Assembly: GCA_023657425.1 (NCBI GenBank)
Contig: JAGTJW010000002.1
Span: 1,010,832-1,074,831, forward strand
DNA: 64,000 bases
Direction: 5' to 3'
Origin: Ideonella sp. WA131b
GTDB lineage: Bacteria; Pseudomonadota; Gammaproteobacteria; Burkholderiales; Burkholderiaceae_C
Shown: positions 19,747 through 28,685 of the stretch, in pieces
Layout: each line of letters opens with the position of its first letter
Position numbering within the stretch: the stretch's first letter is position 1
Translations under genes and position numbers: made by a program
The notes under the pieces: model-generated
Told to the model about the DNA's origin: nothing
Databases searched by the model: none
What the model saw: only the letters and a program-made list of their open reading frames with translations

Positions 19747-19984
19747 CCTCGTCAAGGTTGCAGCACACGTCATCCAGCCGGAGGAGTACGAAGAACTCCC
19801 GGAGCTGACTGGAGAAATGCTTGCCCGGGGCAAGGTGAACAAGGGCGGCCGTCCGCGCTCGGAGAACCCCAAGAAGCTGATCTCCATTCGTCTGCCGGAA
19901 GAGGTCATCCTGAAGTGGCGAGCTACCGGCCCAGGTTGGCAAACCCGCATGGCCGAGAAGCTTGCGCGCGTCGTACCCAAGTGA
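19703..19984 (+). CDS. brnA: BrnA-family antitoxin (cassette)
   Basis: 93 residues. The C-terminal ribbon-helix-helix region KKLISIRLPEEVILKWRATGPGWQTRM is the BrnA DNA-binding and dimerisation signature. BrnA binds BrnT and represses the promoter. Its stop lies 1 bp before attC site 2. Confidence 0.87.
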   Translation: MTASKRSSHRSLGSDLVKVAAHVIQPEEYEELPELTGEMLARGKVNKGGRPRSENPKKLISIRLPEEVILKWRATGPGWQTRMAEKLARVVPK

Positions 19985-19985
19985 C

Positions 19986-20114
19986 GCCTAACCCCTCGCT
20001 CAAGCTGACCCGCTACGGCAGGCACTGTAAGCCCGGGCTGAGGCACACTGTGCATCATCTCAGCCCGGGCTTACAGTGCCTGCCTCCGCGGGCAGCTTAG
20101 CTCGAACGTTAGGC
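19986..20114 (+). other. attC site 2
   Basis: 129 bp, R'' GCCTAAC, R' GTTAGGC, class E palindrome (GGGCTGAGGCAC...CTCAGCCC arms). Confidence 0.93.
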
Positions 20115-20130
20115 CTCAAAGGAGAAACCA

Positions 20131-20610
20131 TTGGTCATTCGCCCCGTCCTGAATACAGAGATGCCTGAGCTTCTCGCGCTGATTCGCGCCAAAGCGGAGT
20201 TCGACGGAAGCTTGGAGTCACTTGTAGCCACTACCGAATCGCTGCGACACGCGCTGTTTGCTGAACAGCCGAACGCCTACGCTCTCGTCGCCGACGTTGA
20301 CGGAAAGCTGGTGGGCATGGCGACCTACTACGCCATCTTCTCGAGTTTCATAGCCAGACCCGGTCTTTGGATGGATGATCTGTTCGTCTACGAGAGATAC
20401 CGCGGGAAGAACATTGGAGAAGAGCTTGTCCGCGAACTCTGCCGAGTCGCCAAGTCCTCAGGCTGCGCTCGCTTGGACTGGCTTGTGTCTTCCGCGAACG
20501 AGCGAGGCAAGAAGTTCTACTCACGAATCGGAGCCACCATCTTCGAGAAGGGGCGCCTTGTTCGCCTGAACGAAGAACGCATAAATGCGCTCGCTGCGGT
20601 TGAGGCCTAA
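20131..20610 (+). CDS. GNAT-family N-acetyltransferase (cassette)
   Basis: 159 residues from TTG 20131, with AAGGAG 8 bp upstream. VIRPVLNTEMPELLALI at the start, GMATYYAIFSSF and WMDDLFVYERYRGKNIGEEL (acetyl-CoA binding motif A), LDWLVSSANERGKKFYSRIGA (motif B). Similar to diamine/polyamine or amino-acid acetyltransferases; the substrate cannot be read from sequence. The stop codon TAA is supplied by R'' of the following attC. Confidence 0.85.
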   Translation: MVIRPVLNTEMPELLALIRAKAEFDGSLESLVATTESLRHALFAEQPNAYALVADVDGKLVGMATYYAIFSSFIARPGLWMDDLFVYERYRGKNIGEELVRELCRVAKSSGCARLDWLVSSANERGKKFYSRIGATIFEKGRLVRLNEERINALAAVEA

Positions 20611-20733
20611 CCCCTCGCTCAAGCTGACCCGCTACGGCAGGCTTTGTAAGCCCGGCCTGAGGTACTCTGTACATTCTCTCAGTCCGGGCTTACAAAGCCT
20701 GCCTCCGCGGGCAGCTTAGCTCGAACGTTAGGC
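20605..20733 (+). other. attC site 3
   Basis: 129 bp, R'' GCCTAAC, R' GTTAGGC, class D palindrome (loop around CTGTACATTCTC). Confidence 0.93.
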
Positions 20734-20736
20734 GTC

Positions 20737-21321
20737 ATGAAGCTTCCTCTGCCCGCAATTGTCGCGTTCTTGACCGATATCGAGCGCCTGAAGTTGGTCA
20801 AGCGGCGCGCCTACGTCAGCGACCTCTCACGACAAGAGAACTCAGCCGAGCATAGCTGGCACCTAGCTATGGGGCTAATGATAATTGCGCAGGAACTCAG
20901 CCTCGAACTTGATCTACACAAAGCGCTCGTCATGGCCCTGATCCATGATGTTTGCGAGATCGACGCGGACGACACGCCAGCGTTTGGACCCTTGCGCCCG
21001 GAACAGCAAGCAGTTGAACTCGAGTGCATTGAACGCTTGGCTGCAACCGGAGGCACATTCGGGCAACAGATGAGAACGCTGTGGCTCGAATATGAAGAAC
21101 AAATCACAATCGAAAGTCGATGGGTAAAGGTGCTTGATCGCCTTATGCCATTCATAGTCAATCTCGCCGCAAATGGGAGAAACTGGAAGGAACAGTCGAT
21201 AAGTCGCTCTCAGCTCCTTAGAGTAAACGCACCAGTTAAGGCGCACGCTCCGGAGATATTCCGGTGGATGGAGCAACGCATTGAGCAGTGCGTTCGTGAC
21301 GGGTGGCTGCATGACGCCTAA
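20737..21321 (+). CDS. HD-domain phosphohydrolase, YfbR/HDDC2-like (cassette)
   Basis: 194 residues starting 3 bp after attC site 3. HD metal site: NSAEHSWHLAMG (His), ALIHDVCEIDADDTP (His-Asp), and a distal Asp in WVKVLDRLMPF. This set matches 5'-deoxynucleotidases of the YfbR/HDDC2 type, which dephosphorylate dNMPs. There is no room for a leader, so expression must come from upstream transcription. The stop TAA is part of R'' of attC site 4. Confidence 0.83.
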   Translation: MKLPLPAIVAFLTDIERLKLVKRRAYVSDLSRQENSAEHSWHLAMGLMIIAQELSLELDLHKALVMALIHDVCEIDADDTPAFGPLRPEQQAVELECIERLAATGGTFGQQMRTLWLEYEEQITIESRWVKVLDRLMPFIVNLAANGRNWKEQSISRSQLLRVNAPVKAHAPEIFRWMEQRIEQCVRDGWLHDA

Positions 21322-21444
21322 CCCCTCGCTCAAGCTGACCCACTACGACATGCAGCGTAAGCCTAGTGTGCGGCGCCTTCGGCACCTTCGCACACCAGGC
21401 TCACACTGCATGCCTCCGCGGGCAGCTTAGCTCGAACGTTAGGC
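21316..21444 (+). other. attC site 4
   Basis: 129 bp, R'' GCCTAAC, R' GTTAGGC, class C palindrome (loop GCGCCTTCGGCACC). Confidence 0.92.
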
Positions 21445-21854
21445 AGCACAAACGAAGTCCGTGGTGCACCGAGAGATTCGGCGCCTATCGGCGTGTACTG
21501 AACAGCCACGAAAGAGCGGTAACGCGCCTTCTTCGGCGTCAAACTGTTCAGGCCGCAAGCACATGACCGAATCGAACCAACCTACTCGATCATGTCAATG
21601 ACTCGGCGAAGAGTGCAGCGCCTTCTCAGCCGGTTCACGCGCGAGAAGCGCTCCGATCAAACAGCCAGAGCTCAGTCAGTTGGTCGGTCCGCCGCTCTCC
21701 AGCCGGTTGTGGCTTCGGTCAGCCACAGCTGGTGCGGCGGCTTGAAGACCCGACACACCACCTTCTTCTGCGCGGAGCGGGAAGCACCGCTGCGTGTGAG
21801 CAAGCTGAAGTGCCTTAACCTAACCCGGAGCGTCGCGGGTAAACCCTCAGTGCT
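21445..21854 (+). other. Cassette without convincing gene, family A
   Basis: 410 bp. The only long frame (from 21592) runs through the next attC and lacks a recognisable domain. The sequence is a diverged copy of 54136-54545; 31241-31345 is a cut copy. Confidence 0.6.
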
Positions 21855-21983
21855 GCCTAACCCCTCGCTCAAGCTGACCCGCTACGGCATGCAGCGTAAG
21901 CCTGGTGTGCGGCGCCTTCGGCACCTTCGCACACCAGGCTTACACTGCATGCCTCCGCGGGCAGCTTAGCTCGAACGTTAGGC
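21855..21983 (+). other. attC site 5
   Basis: 129 bp, R'' GCCTAAC, R' GTTAGGC, class C palindrome. Confidence 0.93.
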
Positions 21984-21995
21984 GTCACGATCCAC

Positions 21996-22646
21996 ATGCT
22001 CAGCCCTTCCCTCGTCATCTTCGACTGCGATGGTGTGCTCGTTGACAGCGAGCTTCTCAGCCACTCTGTGCTGAGAGAGATGATCGCTGAGTTCGGCGTC
22101 GATCTGACGCTCGAGGAAACACTTGAGCACTTCATGGGCACGTCTACCGAAAAGTGCCTTGAGGTACTCAACTCCCTTGTTGGACAGTCTGCGCCCGCTG
22201 ACTTCTTCCATCAATTCAGGACACGTACTTTTGCCGCGTTCGCAAGAGATCTAACATCTGTGCAGGGTGCACCCGAACTGCTTGCTGCACTACACGTACC
22301 GTACTGCGTCGCATCCAACGGTCCGCGCGAGAAGATGCGCTTTACCCTTGGGCACACCGGTCTGCTGCCTCTGGTTGAGGGGCGTCTATTCAGCGCTCAA
22401 GATGTCGCGCGTCCAAAGCCAGCACCTGATCTGTTCCTAAATGCAGCAGCCTCCCTTGGCGCACAAGCCAGTAGCTGCGTGGTGATAGAGGACAGTCCAA
22501 CTGGTGTCGCCGCAGCGCGAGCAGCGGGCATGGTCGTGTACGGCTTCGCCGCCATGGGCCAATCCAAGAAGCTCTTCCAAGCCGGCGCTCAGCTCGTGTT
22601 CGGCAGCATGAGTGAACTTCCGGCCTTGCTCGGCAGTGCGCAGTGA
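21996..22646 (+). CDS. HAD-family phosphatase, beta-phosphoglucomutase-like (cassette)
   Basis: 216 residues. HAD motif I FDCDGVLVDSE near residues 9-19, motif II YCVASNGPREK, motif III/IV RPKPAPDLFLNAA and CVVIEDSPTGVAAARAAGM. A helical cap lies between motifs I and II, as in subclass IA phosphatases and phosphoglucomutases. Substrate probably a small sugar phosphate or nucleotide. Starts 12 bp after attC site 5. Confidence 0.9.
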   Translation: MLSPSLVIFDCDGVLVDSELLSHSVLREMIAEFGVDLTLEETLEHFMGTSTEKCLEVLNSLVGQSAPADFFHQFRTRTFAAFARDLTSVQGAPELLAALHVPYCVASNGPREKMRFTLGHTGLLPLVEGRLFSAQDVARPKPAPDLFLNAAASLGAQASSCVVIEDSPTGVAAARAAGMVVYGFAAMGQSKKLFQAGAQLVFGSMSELPALLGSAQ

Positions 22647-22647
22647 C

Positions 22648-22777
22648 GCCTAACCCCTCGTTCAACCCTGACCCGCTACGGCAGGCGCTGTAAGCCTGGT
22701 CCGCGGCACTTGGTGCATCATCGCGAACCAGGCTTACAACACCTGCCTCCGCGGGCAGCTTAGCTCGAACGTTAGGC
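22648..22777 (+). other. attC site 6
   Basis: 130 bp (one extra base near the L'' box), R'' GCCTAAC, R' GTTAGGC, class A palindrome. Confidence 0.92.
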
Positions 22778-23056
22778 CCGCCGGGAAACAATGCCTGTTG
22801 TCCTCAGCTCGGCTCGCCGCAGGCGGCTCGCCTCTGCCACTCGCCCCCTCCCTCGCGAGGCGCCTCTGTGCACCACTGTTCAGCGCCCCGCTTCGGGTCC
22901 GCCGCTTCTTTGGTAGCCACCGCCGCAACATGCTTCGTACGGAACCGCTCACCTCGAGCCACTCGTCCTTGTTTCCCGCGCACCGGACGCAAGACTCCAA
23001 TCGTCCGCGCCGCACTCCTTCTCGGGTGCGCCCGGTGCGCTGCACCCAAGCGGCTG
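22778..23056 (+). other. Cassette without convincing gene, family B (copy 1)
   Basis: 279 bp. A short ATG frame from 22792 gives 41 residues without a known domain. Nearly the same sequence recurs at 61469-61747 and a more distant copy at 61877-62155. Confidence 0.6.
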
Positions 23057-23185
23057 GCCTAACCCGTCGCTCAAGCTGACCCGCTACGGCAGGCGCTGTA
23101 AGCCTGGTCCGCGGCACTTGGTGCATCATCGCGAACCAGGCTTACAGCGCCTGCCTCCGCGGGCAGCTTAGCTCTAACGTTAGGC
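23057..23185 (+). other. attC site 7
   Basis: 129 bp, R'' GCCTAAC, R' GTTAGGC, class A palindrome. Confidence 0.93.
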
Positions 23186-23218
23186 CGCAGAACGACCGCT
23201 TGTTCGAGATCCGCATCC

Positions 23219-23608
23219 ATGCACCCCAAGATCCCCATCCGCAGCATCGACTACACGGTGATTTACGTTCGCCAGATGGACGCAATGAGAGAGTTTTACG
23301 GCAAGACTCTCGGTTTCTCGCTTCATCGAGAACTCAGCCCGAACTGGGTTGAGTATCGTGTCGGCTCCAATCTACTCGCACTTGCCGTCGGCGGCGGACG
23401 GTTCAAAGACACTACACCCCCAGTCGGCACGTTGATGCTGCAGCTTGCCTTTCGGGTTGCCCCTACAGAGGTTGCCAGTTGCGCCGCCGCTCTCGCGGAG
23501 CGAGGTACAGAAATCATCTCGGGACCAACCGACGAACCTTTTGGGCATCGGACTCTTTTCTTTCGCGACCCCGATGGCAACGTTCTGGAAATCTATGCCG
23601 AACTCTAG
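23219..23608 (+). CDS. Glyoxalase/VOC-superfamily protein (cassette)
   Basis: 129 residues. Two betaalphabetabetabeta modules: IDYTVIYVRQMDAMREFYGKT, WVEYRVGSNLLAL, then LMLQLAFRVAPTEVASCAAAL, FFRDPDGNVLEIYAEL. The final Glu in LEIYAEL fits a VOC metal ligand. Possible roles are glyoxalase-like detoxification or resistance. Its attC now lies 6.7 kb downstream because the IS110 array was inserted in R''. Confidence 0.87.
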   Translation: MHPKIPIRSIDYTVIYVRQMDAMREFYGKTLGFSLHRELSPNWVEYRVGSNLLALAVGGGRFKDTTPPVGTLMLQLAFRVAPTEVASCAAALAERGTEIISGPTDEPFGHRTLFFRDPDGNVLEIYAEL

Positions 23609-23696
23609 AAGCAGCCCTTTCGGCGCTTCCTCTAGGGCACTGCGGCCTCTCAAGAAACTCCTTCCAAGTAGTTGATTCGCTTATAGTTTTTCGGCG

Positions 23697-25046
23697 TTAT
23701 GCGGTCGGCACCAGACTCATGCCTAGGCTCTGAGCGCGCCGCTGCAGGTGGTGGATAACGCGCTGTCTGTAGCGCTCTTCGTAGTACTGCTGACCTTGGT
23801 CGACGTACTCCTGTCCCTTGGTCATCAGCGCGTAGAACAGGCGCGCCAGCTTGTGGGCCGCAGCCGTGACGGCCTTGCCTTTGTCCATGCGGCCGCACAG
23901 CCGCCTGTAGTAGGCCCCCAGCGCTGACTTGCTGCTTCGCAGTGCCGCCGCCGCTTGCCGGAACGCCTGGCTCGCTCTGTTCACGCTGTGCTTGGTCTTC
24001 GCACCCAGCACCTTGCCCCCACTGATTCGCGTGCCCGGGCACAGGCCCAGCCAGGACGCGAAGTGCTTGTCGCTGGGGAAGCGGCTAAGGTCCGTTCCGA
24101 CTTCGGCCACGATGTTCAGCGCCGTGGTCTCGTCGATGCCGTCCACCTTGGTCACGTCCACTCCGCACATCTTCAACAGTCGCTCTCGGACGTTGAACTT
24201 CGGCGCGTTCTTGGCCTTGCTGCGCTTCTTGCCCTTGCCGAGTTCCTTGGTGTGGACTTCCAGCTTGGCCATCACGCGCTGGATCTCGGTCTCGCACTCC
24301 TGCAACTGCTGCGCGTAGAAGTCGAATCTGCCCAGCGCCTGCTTCAGCGCCAACAGATGCTCCGCCCTCCACGTGCCTTGCAGGCTCGCCGCGATCTCCT
24401 CCTCGCTGGCCTTGATCCGGCTGTCCCGGTACGCCGCCAGCACCTGCGCATCGCGCTCGCCCTCGACGATGGCCCTGACGATCTTCTGGCCCGTCACACC
24501 TGCCACGTCGCTGATGGCCTGGCTGAGCTGGATGTTCATCAGCGTCATGGCCTTTTGCATGTGCTGCACGCTGCGGCCCTGGTCGGCCAGCAGCCTCGTC
24601 CGCAGCCGGTTGAACTCCCGCAGCTCGCAGAACTGGTCTTGCGGCCTGAACGCCGCCTTCAGCAGTCCGTAGCTCAACAACTGCTGGATCCACCGGCAGT
24701 CCTGCACGTCGCTCTTGCGCCCAGACACGTTCTTCACCTGCCGGGCGTCCACCAGCATCACTTCGAACCCACGCCGCTCCAGCAGCTCGTACAGCGGTAT
24801 CCAGTACACCCCCGTGGACTCCATCGCCACGATCTTCACGCCGCACTCCTGCAGCCAGTCGGCCATCGCTTGCAGATCCCTGGTGTACACCCCGAACTGC
24901 CTCACCGATTGCTCCGCCGCTTCATTGGGCACCGCCACGAAGTGCATCGAACCACCCACATCGATGCCAGCCGCATCCGGGTGCATCACCTCCAGCTTGC
25001 TTCGGCCTGTCCTGGCCTTGCTCATCGCCATACCTTGCTCCATCAT
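23697..25046 (-). CDS. IS110-family DEDD transposase, copy 1
   Basis: 449 residues. RuvC-like domain with D29 (AGIDVGG), E76 (AMESTG), D113 and D116 (KSDVQDCRW). C-terminal Transposase_20 domain with SWLGLCPGTRISGGK, containing the serine thought to attack DNA. About 50 bp of element follow the stop codon and about 265 bp precede the start. The long 5' non-coding end is the layout in which the IS110 subgroup encodes its bridge RNA. In internal copies the region upstream abuts the end of the next copy, as in the circular intermediate. Confidence 0.95.
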   Translation of the reverse strand: MMEQGMAMSKARTGRSKLEVMHPDAAGIDVGGSMHFVAVPNEAAEQSVRQFGVYTRDLQAMADWLQECGVKIVAMESTGVYWIPLYELLERRGFEVMLVDARQVKNVSGRKSDVQDCRWIQQLLSYGLLKAAFRPQDQFCELREFNRLRTRLLADQGRSVQHMQKAMTLMNIQLSQAISDVAGVTGQKIVRAIVEGERDAQVLAAYRDSRIKASEEEIAASLQGTWRAEHLLALKQALGRFDFYAQQLQECETEIQRVMAKLEVHTKELGKGKKRSKAKNAPKFNVRERLLKMCGVDVTKVDGIDETTALNIVAEVGTDLSRFPSDKHFASWLGLCPGTRISGGKVLGAKTKHSVNRASQAFRQAAAALRSSKSALGAYYRRLCGRMDKGKAVTAAAHKLARLFYALMTKGQEYVDQGQQYYEERYRQRVIHHLQRRAQSLGMSLVPTA

Positions 25047-25059
25047 CCGTTGCGGGATG

Positions 25060-25250
25060 CGGAGCCAACTATGGGTACGTCGTCGTAGCTCACTCTCTCA
25101 AACGGGATGCACCAGGCCTCGGCGCCCTTCCAAGAACACCAAGGCCTGCCGCTCACCAATGTCGATGACGTCACCCAAGACCAACCTAACCCTCGGGCAT
25201 CAAGCACCAGTGTCCGTCCGGCCTTGGTCGGCTCCGCACCCCATCTTTTG
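25060..25250 (-). ncRNA. Candidate bridge RNA, IS110 copy 1
   Basis: Boundaries approximate. In transcript sense, ACCAAGGCC (25220-25228) and GGCCTTGGT (25138-25146) form a 9-bp stem enclosing 73 nt. Inside are GAGGGTTAGG (25185-25194), which matches the attC target GAGGGGTTAGG except for one G, and GAGCGGC (25148-25154), whose GCGGC pairs with the other target half GCCGC. The following segment contains TTCTTGGAAG (25127-25136), 8/10 to the element end TTCTTGAGAG, and GGCGCCGAGGCCT (25114-25126), pairing at 10/12 positions with the other end AGGCCGCAGCGC. This is the target-loop/donor-loop order of IS110 bridge RNAs. Confidence 0.6.
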
Positions 25251-25359
25251 CCACAACCGGCGCAGCAGTTTCATCGGAACGATTCGCGCGCGTCAGCGTG
25301 CGCTGCGGCCTCTCAAGAAACTCCTTCCAAGTAGTTGATTCGCTTATAGTTTTTCGGCG

Positions 25360-26709
25360 TTATGCGGTCGGCACCAGACTCATGCCTAGGCTCTGAGCGC
25401 GCCGCTGCAGGTGGTGGATAACGCGCTGTCTGTAGCGCTCTTCGTAGTACTGCTGACCTTGGTCGACGTACTCCTGTCCCTTGGTCATCAGCGCGTAGAA
25501 CAGGCGCGCCAGCTTGTGGGCCGCAGCCGTGACGGCCTTGCCTTTGTCCATGCGGCCGCACAGCCGCCTGTAGTAGGCCCCCAGCGCTGACTTGCTGCTT
25601 CGCAGTGCCGCCGCCGCTTGCCGGAACGCCTGGCTCGCTCTGTTCACGCTGTGCTTGGTCTTCGCACCCAGCACCTTGCCCCCACTGATTCGCGTGCCCG
25701 GGCACAGGCCCAGCCAGGACGCGAAGTGCTTGTCGCTGGGGAAGCGGCTAAGGTCCGTTCCGACTTCGGCCACGATGTTCAGCGCCGTGGTCTCGTCGAT
25801 GCCGTCCACCTTGGTCACGTCCACTCCGCACATCTTCAACAGTCGCTCTCGGACGTTGAACTTCGGCGCGTTCTTGGCCTTGCTGCGCTTCTTGCCCTTG
25901 CCGAGTTCCTTGGTGTGGACTTCCAGCTTGGCCATCACGCGCTGGATCTCGGTCTCGCACTCCTGCAACTGCTGCGCGTAGAAGTCGAATCTGCCCAGCG
26001 CCTGCTTCAGCGCCAACAGATGCTCCGCCCTCCACGTGCCTTGCAGGCTCGCCGCGATCTCCTCCTCGCTGGCCTTGATCCGGCTGTCCCGGTACGCCGC
26101 CAGCACCTGCGCATCGCGCTCGCCCTCGACGATGGCCCTGACGATCTTCTGGCCCGTCACACCTGCCACGTCGCTGATGGCCTGGCTGAGCTGGATGTTC
26201 ATCAGCGTCATGGCCTTTTGCATGTGCTGCACGCTGCGGCCCTGGTCGGCCAGCAGCCTCGTCCGCAGCCGGTTGAACTCCCGCAGCTCGCAGAACTGGT
26301 CTTGCGGCCTGAACGCCGCCTTCAGCAGTCCGTAGCTCAACAACTGCTGGATCCACCGGCAGTCCTGCACGTCGCTCTTGCGCCCAGACACGTTCTTCAC
26401 CTGCCGGGCGTCCACCAGCATCACTTCGAACCCACGCCGCTCCAGCAGCTCGTACAGCGGTATCCAGTACACCCCCGTGGACTCCATCGCCACGATCTTC
26501 ACGCCGCACTCCTGCAGCCAGTCGGCCATCGCTTGCAGATCCCTGGTGTACACCCCGAACTGCCTCACCGATTGCTCCGCCGCTTCATTGGGCACCGCCA
26601 CGAAGTGCATCGAACCACCCACATCGATGCCAGCCGCATCCGGGTGCATCACCTCCAGCTTGCTTCGGCCTGTCCTGGCCTTGCTCATCGCCATACCTTG
26701 CTCCATCAT
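25360..26709 (-). CDS. IS110-family DEDD transposase, copy 2
   Basis: Same 449-residue protein as copy 1, with all four acidic residues. It lies in the second 1663-bp unit (25312-26974). Confidence 0.95.
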   Translation of the reverse strand: MMEQGMAMSKARTGRSKLEVMHPDAAGIDVGGSMHFVAVPNEAAEQSVRQFGVYTRDLQAMADWLQECGVKIVAMESTGVYWIPLYELLERRGFEVMLVDARQVKNVSGRKSDVQDCRWIQQLLSYGLLKAAFRPQDQFCELREFNRLRTRLLADQGRSVQHMQKAMTLMNIQLSQAISDVAGVTGQKIVRAIVEGERDAQVLAAYRDSRIKASEEEIAASLQGTWRAEHLLALKQALGRFDFYAQQLQECETEIQRVMAKLEVHTKELGKGKKRSKAKNAPKFNVRERLLKMCGVDVTKVDGIDETTALNIVAEVGTDLSRFPSDKHFASWLGLCPGTRISGGKVLGAKTKHSVNRASQAFRQAAAALRSSKSALGAYYRRLCGRMDKGKAVTAAAHKLARLFYALMTKGQEYVDQGQQYYEERYRQRVIHHLQRRAQSLGMSLVPTA

Positions 26710-26722
26710 CCGTTGCGGGATG

Positions 26723-26913
26723 CGGAGCCAACTATGGGTACGTCGTCGTAGCTCACTCTCTCAAACGGGATGCACCAGGCCTCGGCGCCCTTCCAAGAAC
26801 ACCAAGGCCTGCCGCTCACCAATGTCGATGACGTCACCCAAGACCAACCTAACCCTCGGGCATCAAGCACCAGTGTCCGTCCGGCCTTGGTCGGCTCCGC
26901 ACCCCATCTTTTG
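26723..26913 (-). ncRNA. Candidate bridge RNA, IS110 copy 2
   Basis: Same sequence as the candidate at 25060-25250, shifted by 1663 bp; evidence given there. Confidence 0.6.
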
Positions 26914-27022
26914 CCACAACCGGCGCAGCAGTTTCATCGGAACGATTCGCGCGCGTCAGCGTGCGCTGCGGCCTCTCAAGAAACTCCTTCCAAGTAGTTG
27001 ATTCGCTTATAGTTTTTCGGCG

Positions 27023-28372
27023 TTATGCGGTCGGCACCAGACTCATGCCTAGGCTCTGAGCGCGCCGCTGCAGGTGGTGGATAACGCGCTGTCTGTAGCG
27101 CTCTTCGTAGTACTGCTGACCTTGGTCGACGTACTCCTGTCCCTTGGTCATCAGCGCGTAGAACAGGCGCGCCAGCTTGTGGGCCGCAGCCGTGACGGCC
27201 TTGCCTTTGTCCATGCGGCCGCACAGCCGCCTGTAGTAGGCCCCCAGCGCTGACTTGCTGCTTCGCAGTGCCGCCGCCGCTTGCCGGAACGCCTGGCTCG
27301 CTCTGTTCACGCTGTGCTTGGTCTTCGCACCCAGCACCTTGCCCCCACTGATTCGCGTGCCCGGGCACAGGCCCAGCCAGGACGCGAAGTGCTTGTCGCT
27401 GGGGAAGCGGCTAAGGTCCGTTCCGACTTCGGCCACGATGTTCAGCGCCGTGGTCTCGTCGATGCCGTCCACCTTGGTCACGTCCACTCCGCACATCTTC
27501 AACAGTCGCTCTCGGACGTTGAACTTCGGCGCGTTCTTGGCCTTGCTGCGCTTCTTGCCCTTGCCGAGTTCCTTGGTGTGGACTTCCAGCTTGGCCATCA
27601 CGCGCTGGATCTCGGTCTCGCACTCCTGCAACTGCTGCGCGTAGAAGTCGAATCTGCCCAGCGCCTGCTTCAGCGCCAACAGATGCTCCGCCCTCCACGT
27701 GCCTTGCAGGCTCGCCGCGATCTCCTCCTCGCTGGCCTTGATCCGGCTGTCCCGGTACGCCGCCAGCACCTGCGCATCGCGCTCGCCCTCGACGATGGCC
27801 CTGACGATCTTCTGGCCCGTCACACCTGCCACGTCGCTGATGGCCTGGCTGAGCTGGATGTTCATCAGCGTCATGGCCTTTTGCATGTGCTGCACGCTGC
27901 GGCCCTGGTCGGCCAGCAGCCTCGTCCGCAGCCGGTTGAACTCCCGCAGCTCGCAGAACTGGTCTTGCGGCCTGAACGCCGCCTTCAGCAGTCCGTAGCT
28001 CAACAACTGCTGGATCCACCGGCAGTCCTGCACGTCGCTCTTGCGCCCAGACACGTTCTTCACCTGCCGGGCGTCCACCAGCATCACTTCGAACCCACGC
28101 CGCTCCAGCAGCTCGTACAGCGGTATCCAGTACACCCCCGTGGACTCCATCGCCACGATCTTCACGCCGCACTCCTGCAGCCAGTCGGCCATCGCTTGCA
28201 GATCCCTGGTGTACACCCCGAACTGCCTCACCGATTGCTCCGCCGCTTCATTGGGCACCGCCACGAAGTGCATCGAACCACCCACATCGATGCCAGCCGC
28301 ATCCGGGTGCATCACCTCCAGCTTGCTTCGGCCTGTCCTGGCCTTGCTCATCGCCATACCTTGCTCCATCAT
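27023..28372 (-). CDS. IS110-family DEDD transposase, copy 3
   Basis: Same 449-residue protein as copy 1, in the third unit (26975-28637). Confidence 0.95.
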   Translation of the reverse strand: MMEQGMAMSKARTGRSKLEVMHPDAAGIDVGGSMHFVAVPNEAAEQSVRQFGVYTRDLQAMADWLQECGVKIVAMESTGVYWIPLYELLERRGFEVMLVDARQVKNVSGRKSDVQDCRWIQQLLSYGLLKAAFRPQDQFCELREFNRLRTRLLADQGRSVQHMQKAMTLMNIQLSQAISDVAGVTGQKIVRAIVEGERDAQVLAAYRDSRIKASEEEIAASLQGTWRAEHLLALKQALGRFDFYAQQLQECETEIQRVMAKLEVHTKELGKGKKRSKAKNAPKFNVRERLLKMCGVDVTKVDGIDETTALNIVAEVGTDLSRFPSDKHFASWLGLCPGTRISGGKVLGAKTKHSVNRASQAFRQAAAALRSSKSALGAYYRRLCGRMDKGKAVTAAAHKLARLFYALMTKGQEYVDQGQQYYEERYRQRVIHHLQRRAQSLGMSLVPTA

Positions 28373-28385
28373 CCGTTGCGGGATG

Positions 28386-28576
28386 CGGAGCCAACTATGG
28401 GTACGTCGTCGTAGCTCACTCTCTCAAACGGGATGCACCAGGCCTCGGCGCCCTTCCAAGAACACCAAGGCCTGCCGCTCACCAATGTCGATGACGTCAC
28501 CCAAGACCAACCTAACCCTCGGGCATCAAGCACCAGTGTCCGTCCGGCCTTGGTCGGCTCCGCACCCCATCTTTTG
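28386..28576 (-). ncRNA. Candidate bridge RNA, IS110 copy 3
   Basis: Same sequence as at 25060-25250, shifted by 3326 bp. Confidence 0.6.
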
Positions 28577-28685
28577 CCACAACCGGCGCAGCAGTTTCAT
28601 CGGAACGATTCGCGCGCGTCAGCGTGCGCTGCGGCCTCTCAAGAAACTCCTTCCAAGTAGTTGATTCGCTTATAGTTTTTCGGCG

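Noticed and set aside
21592..21969. 125-residue plus-strand frame running into attC (and similar frames at 53657, 54235, 55265, 61897)
   Set aside because: The last ~40 residues (PNPSLKLTRYG...PPRAA) are translated attC; the sequence before it lacks domain signal. They recur wherever no stop precedes attC in GC-rich DNA.
23955..25088. 377-residue plus-strand frame opposite the IS110 transposase, repeated four times
   Set aside because: Shadow frame, His/Leu/Arg-rich, antisense to a well-supported transposase.
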